Assembly (NCBI RefSeq): GCF_963666145.1
Contig: NZ_OY762614.1
Span: 4,826,501 to 4,890,500 of the forward strand
Reading direction: 5' to 3'
Length of the DNA stretch: 64,000 nt
Source of the DNA: an uncultured Desulfobacter sp.
Lineage (GTDB): Bacteria; Desulfobacterota; Desulfobacteria; Desulfobacterales; Desulfobacteraceae
Every line of letters begins with the position of its first letter. Position 1 is the first letter of the stretch. The translations under genes and the position numbers were made by a program. Positions 1 through 8,797 of the stretch are shown here, one piece after another. The notes beneath the pieces are model-generated. The model was not told the DNA's origin, did no database searches, and saw only the letters and a program-made list of their open reading frames with translations.

Positions 1-215
1 AGTTCTTTCATCCCTTTTCTAATTGTATGACGGTCCCATCCAAGCTCTTTTTCTGCTTTTCTCTGGCCACCTTTCCCCATAAGAGATACTACATGGGCCA
101 TAAATTGCCTTCTATCAGTCCCTTTTAATTTTTCTCTCGTTTGGTTTAACAAACACTTTACCGCAGGCGTGATTTCAGATAACTGCTCTTCTGTGAATTC
201 AATATGGTTTGTCAT
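1..215 (-). CDS. transposase-like protein, N-terminal part (cut by window edge)
   Basis: Reading leftward from an ATG at 215, an open frame of 71 codons runs off the left edge. It begins MTNHIEFTEEQL and contains FMAHVVSLMGKGGQRKAEKE followed by LGWDRHTIRKGMKEL. The GxGGxxxAxxELGxxRxTIRKGxxEL pattern resembles the helix-turn-helix N-terminus of ISAzo13-like transposases, which would be a DDE-type mobile element protein. Only this DNA-binding segment is visible, so catalytic residues cannot be checked and it could be another HTH protein. No terminal inverted repeat was recognised to its right. Confidence 0.45.
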   Translation of the reverse strand, partial: MTNHIEFTEEQLSEITPAVKCLLNQTREKLKGTDRRQFMAHVVSLMGKGGQRKAEKELGWDRHTIRKGMKE

Positions 216-447
216 GAAAAGTCCATTTAAATGTTATTTTTCATGAGGACCATATCTATTACATTCAGTTTTGTACAGGCATGCTTGGTTTTCTCCAGGC
301 AGGGTATTTATTTTTGATCTTGTGCCTAATGCCTGCTGTCATCTCTTTTTGGGAAATTGCGTCTTCACTCATGATGCATAGGGTACCTCCGACGCTGTGA
401 TCAGAGTTGCGGCATTTACAAACGAGGTCTCTGTGATAATTTTTTCC

Positions 448-759
448 TCACTTCAAAGCGACAGTACTACAATAATTTTTGGACGATTCAAATGTTAATC
501 CGGCTTCAGAAAAACCGATGATTGCCGTGTGAAGAGCCATTATCACCACGTGTCCAGTTTGGGTCACCATAAAAGCATCCTCTTCCTGGAGAATATAGTC
601 CCGTGTGTCCCGTTCCTGGGTTATCCAAACGGTGCCCTTAAGACAGTACAGCGTTTGGTAGGGCTTCCCTTTTATTGTTCGGTAGCAGTCAACGTTCAGG
701 TTAAACCGTTTCATCGGCGGACTGAGATTTAAAATTCGATATGCATTGGTCGTTTTCAT
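448..759 (-). CDS. DUF2917 family protein
   Basis: A 103-residue soluble protein. Residues 20-85 carry the small beta-rich pattern of the DUF2917 family: LKGTVWITQERDTRDYILQE followed by a hydrophobic stretch VVIMAL. The fold is cupin-like. No signal peptide or membrane segment is visible. It is transcribed away from the MocR-type regulator that starts at 916, leaving about 155 bp between the two starts. In many proteobacteria DUF2917 genes neighbour regulators of this type, so it may be a target of that regulator; this is inference. The biochemical role of the family is not known to me. Confidence 0.6.
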   Translation of the reverse strand: MKTTNAYRILNLSPPMKRFNLNVDCYRTIKGKPYQTLYCLKGTVWITQERDTRDYILQEEDAFMVTQTGHVVIMALHTAIIGFSEAGLTFESSKNYCSTVALK

Positions 760-878
760 CTTCTAACTATTTTCTCCCGAAAAATTTTTTCTTCAAGAAA
801 ATAACAAAAAATTAATAGACAAAGGCGTTAGTCTAAAATTATCCATGACTTATGCGATAAACATGAAGAATGATATGA

Positions 879-907
879 TTGACTTTGTATCAATGTCAAT
901 GTATTCA
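879..907 (+). promoter_or_regulatory. possible promoter of the MocR-type gene
   Basis: TTGACT at 879-884 and TATTCA at 902-907 are separated by 17 bp. The -35 box is good and the -10 box is weak (3 of 6). Transcription would start at or just before the ATG at 916, making a leaderless or nearly leaderless message, which agrees with the lack of a Shine-Dalgarno sequence. Related short words (TCAATGTCAATG, TTCATTGTCAC, ATGACAAT) crowd the region and could be an autoregulatory operator. Confidence 0.3.
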
Positions 908-915
908 TTGTCACT

Positions 916-2307
916 ATGACAATAAACTGGATGCCCAACTTAAATAAAAGTAACAAACCCTTGTATCTTCGCATTGCCAGCAGTCTAGCAGAGGATATTG
1001 CAAATGGGTGTCTTTCCCCGGGTACGCTGCTGCCCACTCAAAGGGAACTCGCCGATCAACTCGGTATTGCCCTAGGAACTGTCACTAGAGCATATAATGA
1101 AAGCAAAAAACGAGGATTTATCTTTTCGGACGGGCGGAGGGGAACATTTGTTGGTAACTCTAAGGTAGTGGAATCCAGCCTTGATATCTTAGTCAAACCT
1201 GTCCCAAAAATGATTGACTTCAGTGTAATCCATCCGGCCTATATTTGGGACCCGGATCTTGCTCAAGTTCTAAAAAATTTGGCCAGCAGATCAGACACCG
1301 ATAGTTTATTGCGATATCCTCATGTAGGGGGAAGCAAAAGACACAGGTTAGCAGGGGCCGAATGGATAAAACGTCTTGGGATAGAAACGTCACCTGATTC
1401 CGTAATCCTCACCAGTGGTGGGCAAAACGGAATATATTTATCTTTGGCAGTAACAGCCGGACCTGGTGAGACTATTTTGACGGAAAAAATTGGCTATCCC
1501 GGTGTCAAATCTGTGGCAAGTGCAATGAACCTTACTCTCGAAGGGGTGGAAATGGACGATGAAGGTATTCTACCGGATGCACTGGCCATAGCTTGTCAAA
1601 AAACAAAGTCCCGTATTCTTTTTTGTATGCCAGACATACAGAATCCCACCACCAGTACGATGTCCTCAGAGCGGAGGCGAGAAATTGTAAAAACTGCACG
1701 GCATCACAACCTTCTTATAATCGAAGACGCAAGTCACAGGCCACTACTGACTGATCCTCCGAGACTTCTGTCAGACTATGCACCTGAAAGAAGTTTTCTG
1801 CTTGCATCGACATCCAAAACTGTGGCTGGCGGATTACGTGTAGGATTTATGACGTGCCCTGAAAATTTTTACAACCCAATATCGGTAAAGAAACAGGCTA
1901 TAGATTTTTCTTGCACACCACTGCCTTTTGAAATTTTTGCAACTTGGATCGAAGATGGCACGATAGATGAAACCATACGAAACAAACGTGATGAAGCATT
2001 TGCCAGGCAATTAATTCTAAAGCAAGAGTTGGCAGGTTTTGACATTCAAACAAATGAATTTGCTTACTTTTCTTGGCTGAGTCTGCCAGAAGGACTGGGT
2101 CGGGCTCAATTTACCATCAAAGCTAGCGAAATGGGCGTGAGTGTCCTACCTTCAGATGTGTTTGCAATTGATTCGAACCTCATCCCAGATGCAGTGCGAA
2201 TAGCCTTGGCAACCCCCAACAGTATAGAGACCGTACAAAAAGGACTAAGGATATTGGCCTCCATCCTGAATGGTCGTGCCATTCAGGATAATCTCGTATA
2301 TTTTTAA
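916..2307 (+). CDS. MocR/PdxR-type regulator (GntR winged helix fused to class I aminotransferase)
   Basis: A 463-residue transcription regulator. Residues 12-80 form a GntR winged helix (YLRIASSLAEDIANG, then LPTQRELADQLGIALGTVTR). Residues 95-460 are a fold-type I aminotransferase domain that binds pyridoxal phosphate as effector rather than as a catalyst. The expected PLP lysine is K301 in STSKTVAGGLRVGF, and N243 in PDIQNPT is the usual cofactor-pocket asparagine. Members sense PLP or an amino-PLP adduct and commonly control a divergently transcribed neighbour, here the DUF2917 gene. The start at 916 gives a complete GntR domain. The regulated pathway cannot be read from this neighbourhood. 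Confidence 0.9.
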   Translation: MTINWMPNLNKSNKPLYLRIASSLAEDIANGCLSPGTLLPTQRELADQLGIALGTVTRAYNESKKRGFIFSDGRRGTFVGNSKVVESSLDILVKPVPKMIDFSVIHPAYIWDPDLAQVLKNLASRSDTDSLLRYPHVGGSKRHRLAGAEWIKRLGIETSPDSVILTSGGQNGIYLSLAVTAGPGETILTEKIGYPGVKSVASAMNLTLEGVEMDDEGILPDALAIACQKTKSRILFCMPDIQNPTTSTMSSERRREIVKTARHHNLLIIEDASHRPLLTDPPRLLSDYAPERSFLLASTSKTVAGGLRVGFMTCPENFYNPISVKKQAIDFSCTPLPFEIFATWIEDGTIDETIRNKRDEAFARQLILKQELAGFDIQTNEFAYFSWLSLPEGLGRAQFTIKASEMGVSVLPSDVFAIDSNLIPDAVRIALATPNSIETVQKGLRILASILNGRAIQDNLVYF

Positions 2308-2804
2308 GCTGATGCTCCCTCAAGGAATTAGAAAAGTATTCAAACAAAAATACCCGTTCGGGAGGCTATCTATGTGGCTCGGGTATAATATCAATTATTA
2401 TTCAGAAATTATTCTCAATAGAATGATTAATTTCAGACAAGCTCTAATCGGCACTCTTAAAAATAAAAAGGGTTTCAAAAAAATTCTCGTTTCCGCACTG
2501 CGCATCCAGCAGGGCTCGAGGAATGTCCCTTGCGAAAAACAACACTGAGCAACATAATGGTATTTATATGGCGTGTAACCCTTACCAGTAATGGCGTTGA
2601 TTTCATTTGTTATTGTGGACCCTATATGCAAAATCAATGAATGGTTGCTTGGATGAGGATTGTGATCGCTGCTCTATTAATGATTTTCATCCTTACAACT
2701 CACCCCGCTCTTTCTGATTTTCTACTGAATGTGGCATGCTCAACGGAATATTCGGGAACGGCGATGATCTCTCTGCGGCCTGGGGGCAGTTTAAGTCTGC
2801 GGTT
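2308..2804. other. no gene recognised between the MocR gene and mobA
   Basis: About 500 bp between the convergent MocR and mobA genes. Short open frames exist on both strands, but none has a convincing start site, composition or recognisable family. Composition shifts from AT-rich (2308-2480) to mixed, so this may be decayed sequence. I see no terminator with a U-run. Confidence 0.5.
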
Positions 2805-3554
2805 TCAAAAATCACAATACGCACCCGGGCAGGAGCGATGACTTTTGACGGAAAAATTGTGTGTATACCGATATTCGTGAACATTGTCTTTGGATGCTTT
2901 GGGGGTACCCTTGGTTCGAACCCAGTTTCTGGCAGTTTCAAGGTCTTGTAATGTATTAACATTAAATGCAAACATCATGTCCTGGTCCAGATCTTCCAGC
3001 TCCCGGGACGGGATCTGTATACTGTTTTCCGGGTTTAAAATTTTTTTGATTTTAAATACCTGTTTTTCCAGGTTGGTTTCAATCCGGGAAAGGCAGGATT
3101 TGTGGTAGAGCGCGCACAGCATTTCAAGGCCGCCCTTGGTTTTGGGGATGATAATCTGTTTAGTCTCATCCCGCTGCGCCAAAAGATGCCTGATTACTTT
3201 CTCACTGACAAAGGGCAGATCGCAGGCCGTGATATAACTCCACTCAAAATCGGCGTAAAAAAGACCTGCATGAAGCCCTGCCAGGGAACACCGGGACGGG
3301 TTAATATCCGTAACAACCAACGCATCCATTCCCAGAAAATCTTTGGGATCATTCACCACCAGAATTACCTGGGGAAACAGCTTTGAAAACACGCTGATAA
3401 TTCGTTCAATGATGGTCTTTGATCCTACCTTGTGAAATGTTTTTTTTATGCCGGGAAGTCTGCGGTTGTATCCGCCGGCCAGGATCACACCCGTGCAGTC
3501 AAATTTTTTCAATGCGCTATTGTTTCTCTTTAAATCGTATCTGAACGAACCCAT
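2805..3554 (-). CDS. mobA: molybdenum cofactor guanylyltransferase
   Basis: Transfers GMP from GTP to Mo- or W-molybdopterin to give the (bis-)MGD cofactor used by formate dehydrogenase. The nucleotide-binding signature CTGVILAGGYNRRLPGIKK lies at residues 20-38. SLAGLHAGLF and the metal-binding ITACDLPFVS motif (about 115) are also typical. The usual end of the family is the FNVNTLQDLETAR block near residue 210. About 35 extra residues follow, with no similarity I recognise. An AGAAGG Shine-Dalgarno sequence sits six bases before the ATG at 3554. It is the last gene of the formate dehydrogenase block, 29 bp downstream of fdhD, and supplies the cofactor for FdhA. Confidence 0.9.
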   Translation of the reverse strand: MGSFRYDLKRNNSALKKFDCTGVILAGGYNRRLPGIKKTFHKVGSKTIIERIISVFSKLFPQVILVVNDPKDFLGMDALVVTDINPSRCSLAGLHAGLFYADFEWSYITACDLPFVSEKVIRHLLAQRDETKQIIIPKTKGGLEMLCALYHKSCLSRIETNLEKQVFKIKKILNPENSIQIPSRELEDLDQDMMFAFNVNTLQDLETARNWVRTKGTPKASKDNVHEYRYTHNFSVKSHRSCPGAYCDF

Positions 3555-3583
3555 CAGTGCCTTCTATGTTCAAACTTCCTGGA

Positions 3584-4342
3584 TCACTGATTTTGAATCC
3601 GCTGGGGGTTTGAAAACAGTGTAAATCGATCGGATCGGGCGTAACCTGCCACCGTGATACCTAAATTTTGGGCCATGAGAATCGATTCACGGGTGGGAGC
3701 CCCCCGTGAGGCCAAAACAGGAATGCCAAATGCCGCCGCCTTCTGGAGAACCTCTATGGGAATTCGGCTGGAGACTAACAATACCATATTGTCAGGGGGG
3801 GTGTTGTTCATGAGCAGGGTGCCGATGACTTTGTCCACAGCGTTGTGACGGCTGATGTCATCAATGTGGAATTCGGGCATGGCATTGGCAATGCTCACGG
3901 CTGCGGTGTGAAACCCTCCGGTCTGCCGGTGAAGCACAGAGCACTGTAACAGCCACTCCATATTTTTGATCAAACTTTCAGGATCAACGCCGGAATGTGA
4001 GGCGATATGGGTGACTGCGTTGCAGAGGCCGGCGGGGGCTTCTGGGTTTCTTAAGTTTTCAGAACCAGAGACTGTTTTTACCCTGGCCCGGACGATCTGC
4101 TCATGTTTATCCAATCCAAGTGATTCAATATCTTCAGCACCCTGGATCACCCCGGCAGAAAATAGAAATCCCAGGGCCAAAGCGTCGAGGTGTGAGGGCG
4201 TGCACGGCAGTGAGGCTGTTTCAAGGCCATCAACCTCAACAATCAGGGTCGTTTCCACCGGCACATGACAGGTTTCCGTATGAAACCGGCCTTTACTGTA
4301 TCGACGCACCTCCATTTGGGTTAACGCGTTTTCCATCACCAT
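3584..4342 (-). CDS. fdhD: formate dehydrogenase accessory sulfurtransferase FdhD
   Basis: Delivers sulfur to the Mo/W-bisMGD cofactor before its insertion into FdhA, taking the sulfur from a cysteine desulfurase. Family motifs are clear: TGGFHTAAVS at 141-150, ISRHNAVDKVIG at about 163-174, ASRGAPTRES, and the C-terminal GYARSDRFTLFSNP. The loop that usually carries two cysteines (CxxC) here shows only one, C107 in PAGLCNAV, so the transfer loop is a variant. The length of 252 residues is normal. It lies downstream of the cytochrome gene and its terminator, so it may be expressed by read-through or from its own promoter. Confidence 0.92.
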   Translation of the reverse strand: MVMENALTQMEVRRYSKGRFHTETCHVPVETTLIVEVDGLETASLPCTPSHLDALALGFLFSAGVIQGAEDIESLGLDKHEQIVRARVKTVSGSENLRNPEAPAGLCNAVTHIASHSGVDPESLIKNMEWLLQCSVLHRQTGGFHTAAVSIANAMPEFHIDDISRHNAVDKVIGTLLMNNTPPDNMVLLVSSRIPIEVLQKAAAFGIPVLASRGAPTRESILMAQNLGITVAGYARSDRFTLFSNPQRIQNQ

Positions 4343-4396
4343 AAAAACAAACGCTCCATCTGGTTATGATTATCGTTTTTTTCAGCTTTCCAGGCT

Positions 4397-4428
4397 AAAA
4401 AAAGAGCCCCGGCATCGGGCCGGAGCTC
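4397..4428 (-). terminator. rho-independent terminator after the cytochrome c gene
   Basis: On the minus strand GAGCTCCGGC, a short loop and GCCGGGGCTC form a GC-rich stem with one mismatch, followed by seven T residues. It lies between the cytochrome c gene (ends 4478) and fdhD (starts 4342). It would partly separate the structural genes fdhA, fdhB and cytochrome from fdhD and mobA. Confidence 0.8.
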
Positions 4429-4477
4429 AAGAAAAGATCTGAACAATTATAAAAGATCGCCTACCGATCCAATTGGA

Positions 4478-4924
4478 TCAGCGAATGCCTTGGGAATGAC
4501 AGGCAGACGCGTTACATCCGGTCATATCCTTGTCATCCTTGCCCATCTCGTTGGTATGACACCCCAGACATGAACGGTTTTTGGTCTGGGTAAAACTGAT
4601 CTGGTGCATCGCCTTAAAATAACTTTTGTCGCCGCCGACATTATCGGGGCTGAAGTTATCGTGGCAGGTGGCGCAGCTTCGGGGCGGCGCTTCTCCTTTG
4701 AGTTCTCCCATTTTGTGGTGGCAGTCAATACACTCAAAACTTTCATGGCTTGAGTGGTTGAAGGTTACCGACAGATCCTTGCTGCTGTGTCCTTTTATAT
4801 AGTTAATTGCCAGGCCGTCTTCGGGCGGTTCAAAGGTATTGCCCTCGTCAGCCTGAACATACAGGCACATCCCCAAAGTTATAAGGGCTGTAGTCAGAAG
4901 TATATATATTTTATGTTTCATCAT
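4478..4924 (-). CDS. periplasmic class III (c3-type) four-haem cytochrome c
   Basis: A 148-residue exported electron carrier. Residues 1-25 form a Sec signal peptide (basic start, hydrophobic IYILLTTALITLGMCLYV, cleavage near QADEG). Four haem-binding sites follow: CIDCH, CATCH, CLGCH and CNASACH. The last is a C-x4-CH variant, common in cytochrome c3. Extra histidines (FNHSSH, MHQI) can serve as distal ligands. It lies 22 bp after fdhB, so it is very likely the electron acceptor of the formate dehydrogenase, passing electrons on to periplasmic c-type cytochromes or hydrogenase partners. AAGGAG precedes two adjacent ATGs at 4924 and 4921; spacing favours 4921. Confidence 0.92.
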   Translation of the reverse strand: MMKHKIYILLTTALITLGMCLYVQADEGNTFEPPEDGLAINYIKGHSSKDLSVTFNHSSHESFECIDCHHKMGELKGEAPPRSCATCHDNFSPDNVGGDKSYFKAMHQISFTQTKNRSCLGCHTNEMGKDDKDMTGCNASACHSQGIR

Positions 4925-4945
4925 CTGTCTCCTTATATCCCTGGT

Positions 4946-5704
4946 TTATCCCTGACGATTGCCAAATCTGAACTGCCCGGTGAGAAACTGCCGCCGGGTC
5001 TGCGCAGCGGGGCGAGCCTGGGCCAAAATAGCCTGTTTCTGTCCTGCCTGGGCCACAACATGCGAGGCATAATCATCGGCTTCGGATTGGCAAAGATAGA
5101 TCACCCGTACATCTTCCGGATCTGCCAGAAATGCGCCGGGATAGGTCTTTTTAACCTCTTCCAAACGTTTTTTGGCCATGTCCAGCATGGCATCCCGGTC
5201 ACCAAAATTCATGGTGCCCGTGGGGCAGGCCGTCACACATGCCGGTTTCATGCCCTGCTGAACCCGGTCAATGCACATGTCGCATTTGGTCCACTGCCCG
5301 GTCTCTTCATTTTTCCGGGGGACATTATAGGGGCAGACCTGATCCGGTGCCAGATCCACATTTTTGTCCAACGTGACCGATGTGTTGTAGACCACGGCAC
5401 CGGTTGCAGCATCGTGGGTCACCGCATTGGACTTGTACATATTAAACATATATTTGCAGGGCGGTTCAATGCAGTGCCGGCACTGTTCGGGGAAAAAATT
5501 CCACTGAAGCTTTCCTTTTTGATCCCGGACCTCTTTAAACCGGACCAGTTTCAGGGTATGGGCTGACAGATCCTGGGGGTTCTGGTGGGAGCCGACATTG
5601 CGTGTCTGTTCAGCAGGCAGGTCTTTCCACTGCTTGCAGGCCACCTGGCATCCCCGGCATGCGGTGCACAGGGTTAAATCTACGAAAAAACTTTTACCAT
5701 TCAT
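4946..5704 (-). CDS. fdhB: formate dehydrogenase iron-sulfur (beta) subunit
   Basis: Electron-transfer subunit with ferredoxin-like clusters that takes electrons from FdhA. Four cysteine groups are visible: CTACRGCQVACKQW (13-26), CRHCIEPPCKYMF, the CPYNV/CDMCIDR segment, and CVTACPTG. They are enough for about four [4Fe-4S] clusters, as in Desulfovibrio FdhB. No signal peptide is present, so export as a complex with Tat-targeted FdhA is expected. Its ATG overlaps the fdhA stop by four bases (ATGA), indicating translational coupling. The extreme C-terminus reads TRRQFLTGQFRFG, an unexpected twin-arginine-like string at the wrong end of the protein. Confidence 0.93.
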   Translation of the reverse strand: MNGKSFFVDLTLCTACRGCQVACKQWKDLPAEQTRNVGSHQNPQDLSAHTLKLVRFKEVRDQKGKLQWNFFPEQCRHCIEPPCKYMFNMYKSNAVTHDAATGAVVYNTSVTLDKNVDLAPDQVCPYNVPRKNEETGQWTKCDMCIDRVQQGMKPACVTACPTGTMNFGDRDAMLDMAKKRLEEVKKTYPGAFLADPEDVRVIYLCQSEADDYASHVVAQAGQKQAILAQARPAAQTRRQFLTGQFRFGNRQG

Positions 5705-8700
5705 AATTTATCTCCCTGTTTCCACTTGCGTAGGTTAACCATAAAGGCCTTATACTCTGGAATGCCGGTATTGGGATCACCCACGTTCGGAGTCACAATA
5801 TTGGCCGAATCACCGCCGTTCAAGGGAGTAATCCATCCATAATGCCAGGGCATGCCCACCATGTGGACCTCATTGCCTTCAATGTTGAAGGTCTGAATAC
5901 GCTCGGTCACCATGGCGATGGCCCATAAAGAACCGCGGACACTTTCAACCATGACCCGATCCCCATTTTCAATATCCCGGAGCTTGGCCAGCTGGGGACT
6001 GATCTCCACAAACATCTGGGGTTCAGCTTCCACAAGCCATGACATCCACCGGGTCATGGAGCCGGTCTGCCAGTGTTCAGTGACCCGGTAGGTACTGGCC
6101 ACAAAGGGGAATTGGGGATCGCATTGGGCCTTTCTCTCTTTACCCACCTCTATGGAGACGGGATTATTGAGCTGGGAAGAGAAGGGATGTGCGTGAACAG
6201 GACACTCCAGGGGTTCATAATGCTCCGGTAACGGTCCGTCCGCACGCCCCGGTCCGAACAGCTGGCCAAGACCGTTTTTGCGCATGATAAAGGGATGCCG
6301 TGTGCCCGGTGCCCATCCGCCGTCCGGGACATCGCCCTTCCAGGCGTTTCCATCCCATTCAATAACTGCCTTCTCCTTGTTCCAGGGTTTTCCCTGCAGA
6401 TCGACAGAGGCGCGGTTATATAAAATCCTCCGGTTAACCGGCCAGCACCAGGTCCAATTGGGATACAGGCCTATGCGCGCCTGATCTTCCGTCTGGGAAG
6501 AATCGCGTCTCTGGGCCATATTCCCGGCATCCGTGTAAGAGTTGCAATAGAGCCAGTTGCCCGATATGGTGGAGCCGTCATCCATCAGATACGCAAACGA
6601 GGGAACCTGTTGTCCTTTTTTAAAGGATTTGCCCTTTACAGTCACATCCCGGGTAAACCAGCCGTTGGCAAGCTTAGCGGTTTGATCCGCACTGAAATGG
6701 TAATGACCGTGGGCGTCCTTTTTGCACATATTGTTAAAGCTTAAACGGGTAATGGGTTCAGGAAATGCCCCGCCCTCTTTCTCGTAAAGTTTGGCAACCT
6801 CTTCCCACAGCTCATGGAAGTAGTGCCCATCCGAGAGAATCCCTTTGGGTGCCTCGGGCCCCTGATACCGCCACTGACTCCATCTGCCTGAGTTGGAGAC
6901 CGATCCTTCCTTTTCAATGGCCGACGCGCAGGGAATATAAAAGGTCTCTGTTTTGACCTTTTCAGGATCCATTCCCGGCCCTTTCCAGAAATCAGAAGTT
7001 TCACACTGGAAAAGGTTTACATTGACCATCCAGTCAAGTTTACTGATGGCCTCACGGGTTTTAACCGAATCCGGACCTGAACAGGCTGGATTCATTCCCC
7101 AGATCAACGCCCCTGAAAATTTTCCTTCCCACATACGATGAATCAGTGGGATCCAGGAGTATTTTTTCGAAGATAGGCTGTCCAGCTTGGGAAGATAACG
7201 GTATGCATCCTCGATCTTATCATCGGAATACATGGCCTTGATCAAGCTGGCCGAGTATTTGGGGTAATTCTGCCACCAGTTGGCACTTTCGGGGTCGTTG
7301 CTTTTCGGAGTAAAGGCCTTGTTATATGCCTCCAGGGTATCTAATCCAGCCACCGGTGTTTTGATATAACCGGGCAGAATATGGAACAGCAGGGCATAGT
7401 CCGTGGACCCCTGTACGTTACATTCACCGCGCAACGCATTCACACCGCCGCCGGCCACGCCGATGTTGCCCAAAAGCAGCTGGATCATGGCCATGGCCCG
7501 GATATTCTGAACGCCCACAGAGTGTTGGGTCCAGCCCATGGCGTACATGATGGTACCTGCTTTTCCCCGTTGACCGGTGGCCGCATAGGTCTGATAGAAA
7601 TCAAGCAGATCATTTTGGGTCAGGCCGGATATGGCAGATACCTTATCAAGGGTGTACCGGTTGTAGTGTTCTTTCATTACGTTCAACACACACCGGGGAT
7701 GGGTCAGGGTTTTATCCCGTTTGGGGACACCGTTCTCATCTGTTTCAAATGCCCATGTGGCTTTGTCATAAACCCTTGTTTGTTCGTTGAAACCGCTGAA
7801 AACGCCATCTTTAAACGCATAATCCTCGCCCAGGATAAAAGATGCATTTGTATATTCGGTTACATAGGGAAGAAAATAGCTCTTATTTTCAAGAATATAC
7901 CGAATCAAACCGCCCAGAACGGCAATGTCCGTTCCGGAACGCAGGGCCATGTATCTATCGGCCTTGGCTGAGGTCCTGGTGAATCGAGGATCCACATGGA
8001 TTATTTTAGCCCCTTTCTGCTGGGCCTTCAGGGCCCATTTAAAGGAAATGGGGTGATTTTCGGCAGCATTGCTGCCCATAATTAAAATACAGTCACTGTT
8101 TTGCAAATCAATCCAGTGATTGGTCATAGCGCCGCGTCCAAACGTCTCTCCCAGAGCCGCTACAGTTGCGCTATGTCAAATCCTGGCCTGATGTTCAATA
8201 TAGACAAGTCCCAAAGACCGGGTGAAGCTGTGCATGGCCAGACACTCTTCGTTGTCGATGGCGGCAGAGCCCAGGGATGCAATTCCCATTGTCCGGTTGA
8301 CTTCCTGGCCTTTATCGTTTTTCTCCTCAAAGGATTTATCCCGGGAATCTTTGATCAAACGGGCAATTCGTTTTTTGCACCAGTCCCAGTCCTTGGGGAT
8401 AAACTCTTTTCCATAGGGTTCCCGGTAAAGGCAGGTCAGGGTCCGTTTGGGGTTTTCCGTCATCTGGATGGTGGCCGAACCTTTGGAACATAATGCGCCC
8501 TGGTTGATGGGATGGTCAGGATCTCCTTCAACGTTGACGGCCCGTTTTGTTGCAAGGTCTGTGTTGACCAGAAGACCGCATCCCACTGAGCAAAACGCAC
8601 AGATGGACGTGGTCTGTTTCGTCCATTTGGGATCCAGTTGATTGGCACGCTCTACAGACTTTGCAACTGTAGAGCAGCCCAGGCCGGTAAATACCGGCAT

Positions 8701-8763
8701 CGCTGCAATTCCTGCAACTGTGGCGGATGCCGCTTTCACAAAATTTCTACGGGTTAAGTCCAT
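5701..8763 (-). CDS. fdhA: selenocysteine-containing formate dehydrogenase catalytic subunit
   Basis: Catalyses reversible formate/CO2 interconversion at a W or Mo bis-MGD centre. It reads as 1020 residues if the in-frame TGA at 8176-8178 is decoded as selenocysteine 196. The context ARI-U-HSATVAALGETFGRGAM is the classic Sec site of this family, and the frame is open on both sides. A Tat signal is present at the start (MDLTRRNFVKAA, then a hydrophobic stretch), so the enzyme acts in the periplasm. C55, C58, C62 and C92 bind the proximal [4Fe-4S] cluster. An AAAGGAG site precedes the ATG at 8763. It lies between fdhE and fdhB. A standard gene caller would split it into two genes at the TGA. 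Confidence 0.95.
8128..8178 (-). promoter_or_regulatory. SECIS element directing selenocysteine at the fdhA TGA
   Basis: Starting at the TGA, the mRNA can fold with an outer stem AGCGC/GCGCT and an apical stem CUCU-GGG-AGAG that begins 23 nt from the U. This is the distance expected for a bacterial SECIS bound by SelB. The same bases encode conserved FdhA residues, as is normal for this element. The fold was drawn by eye. Confidence 0.7.
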
Positions 8764-8797
8764 TATTTCTCCTTTGCATAGGTTGAGGACTATATCG

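Noticed and set aside
2805..2900. A possible second gene or frameshift at the mobA C-terminus (35 extra residues)
   Set aside because: The neighbouring frames on both strands give no recognisable family, so I kept the extension as part of mobA with a note.
2900..2945. A tRNA T-loop-like GGTTCGAACC inside the mobA 3' end
   Set aside because: No acceptor, D or anticodon arms fit around it, and the bases are in frame in the MobA C-terminal coding region.
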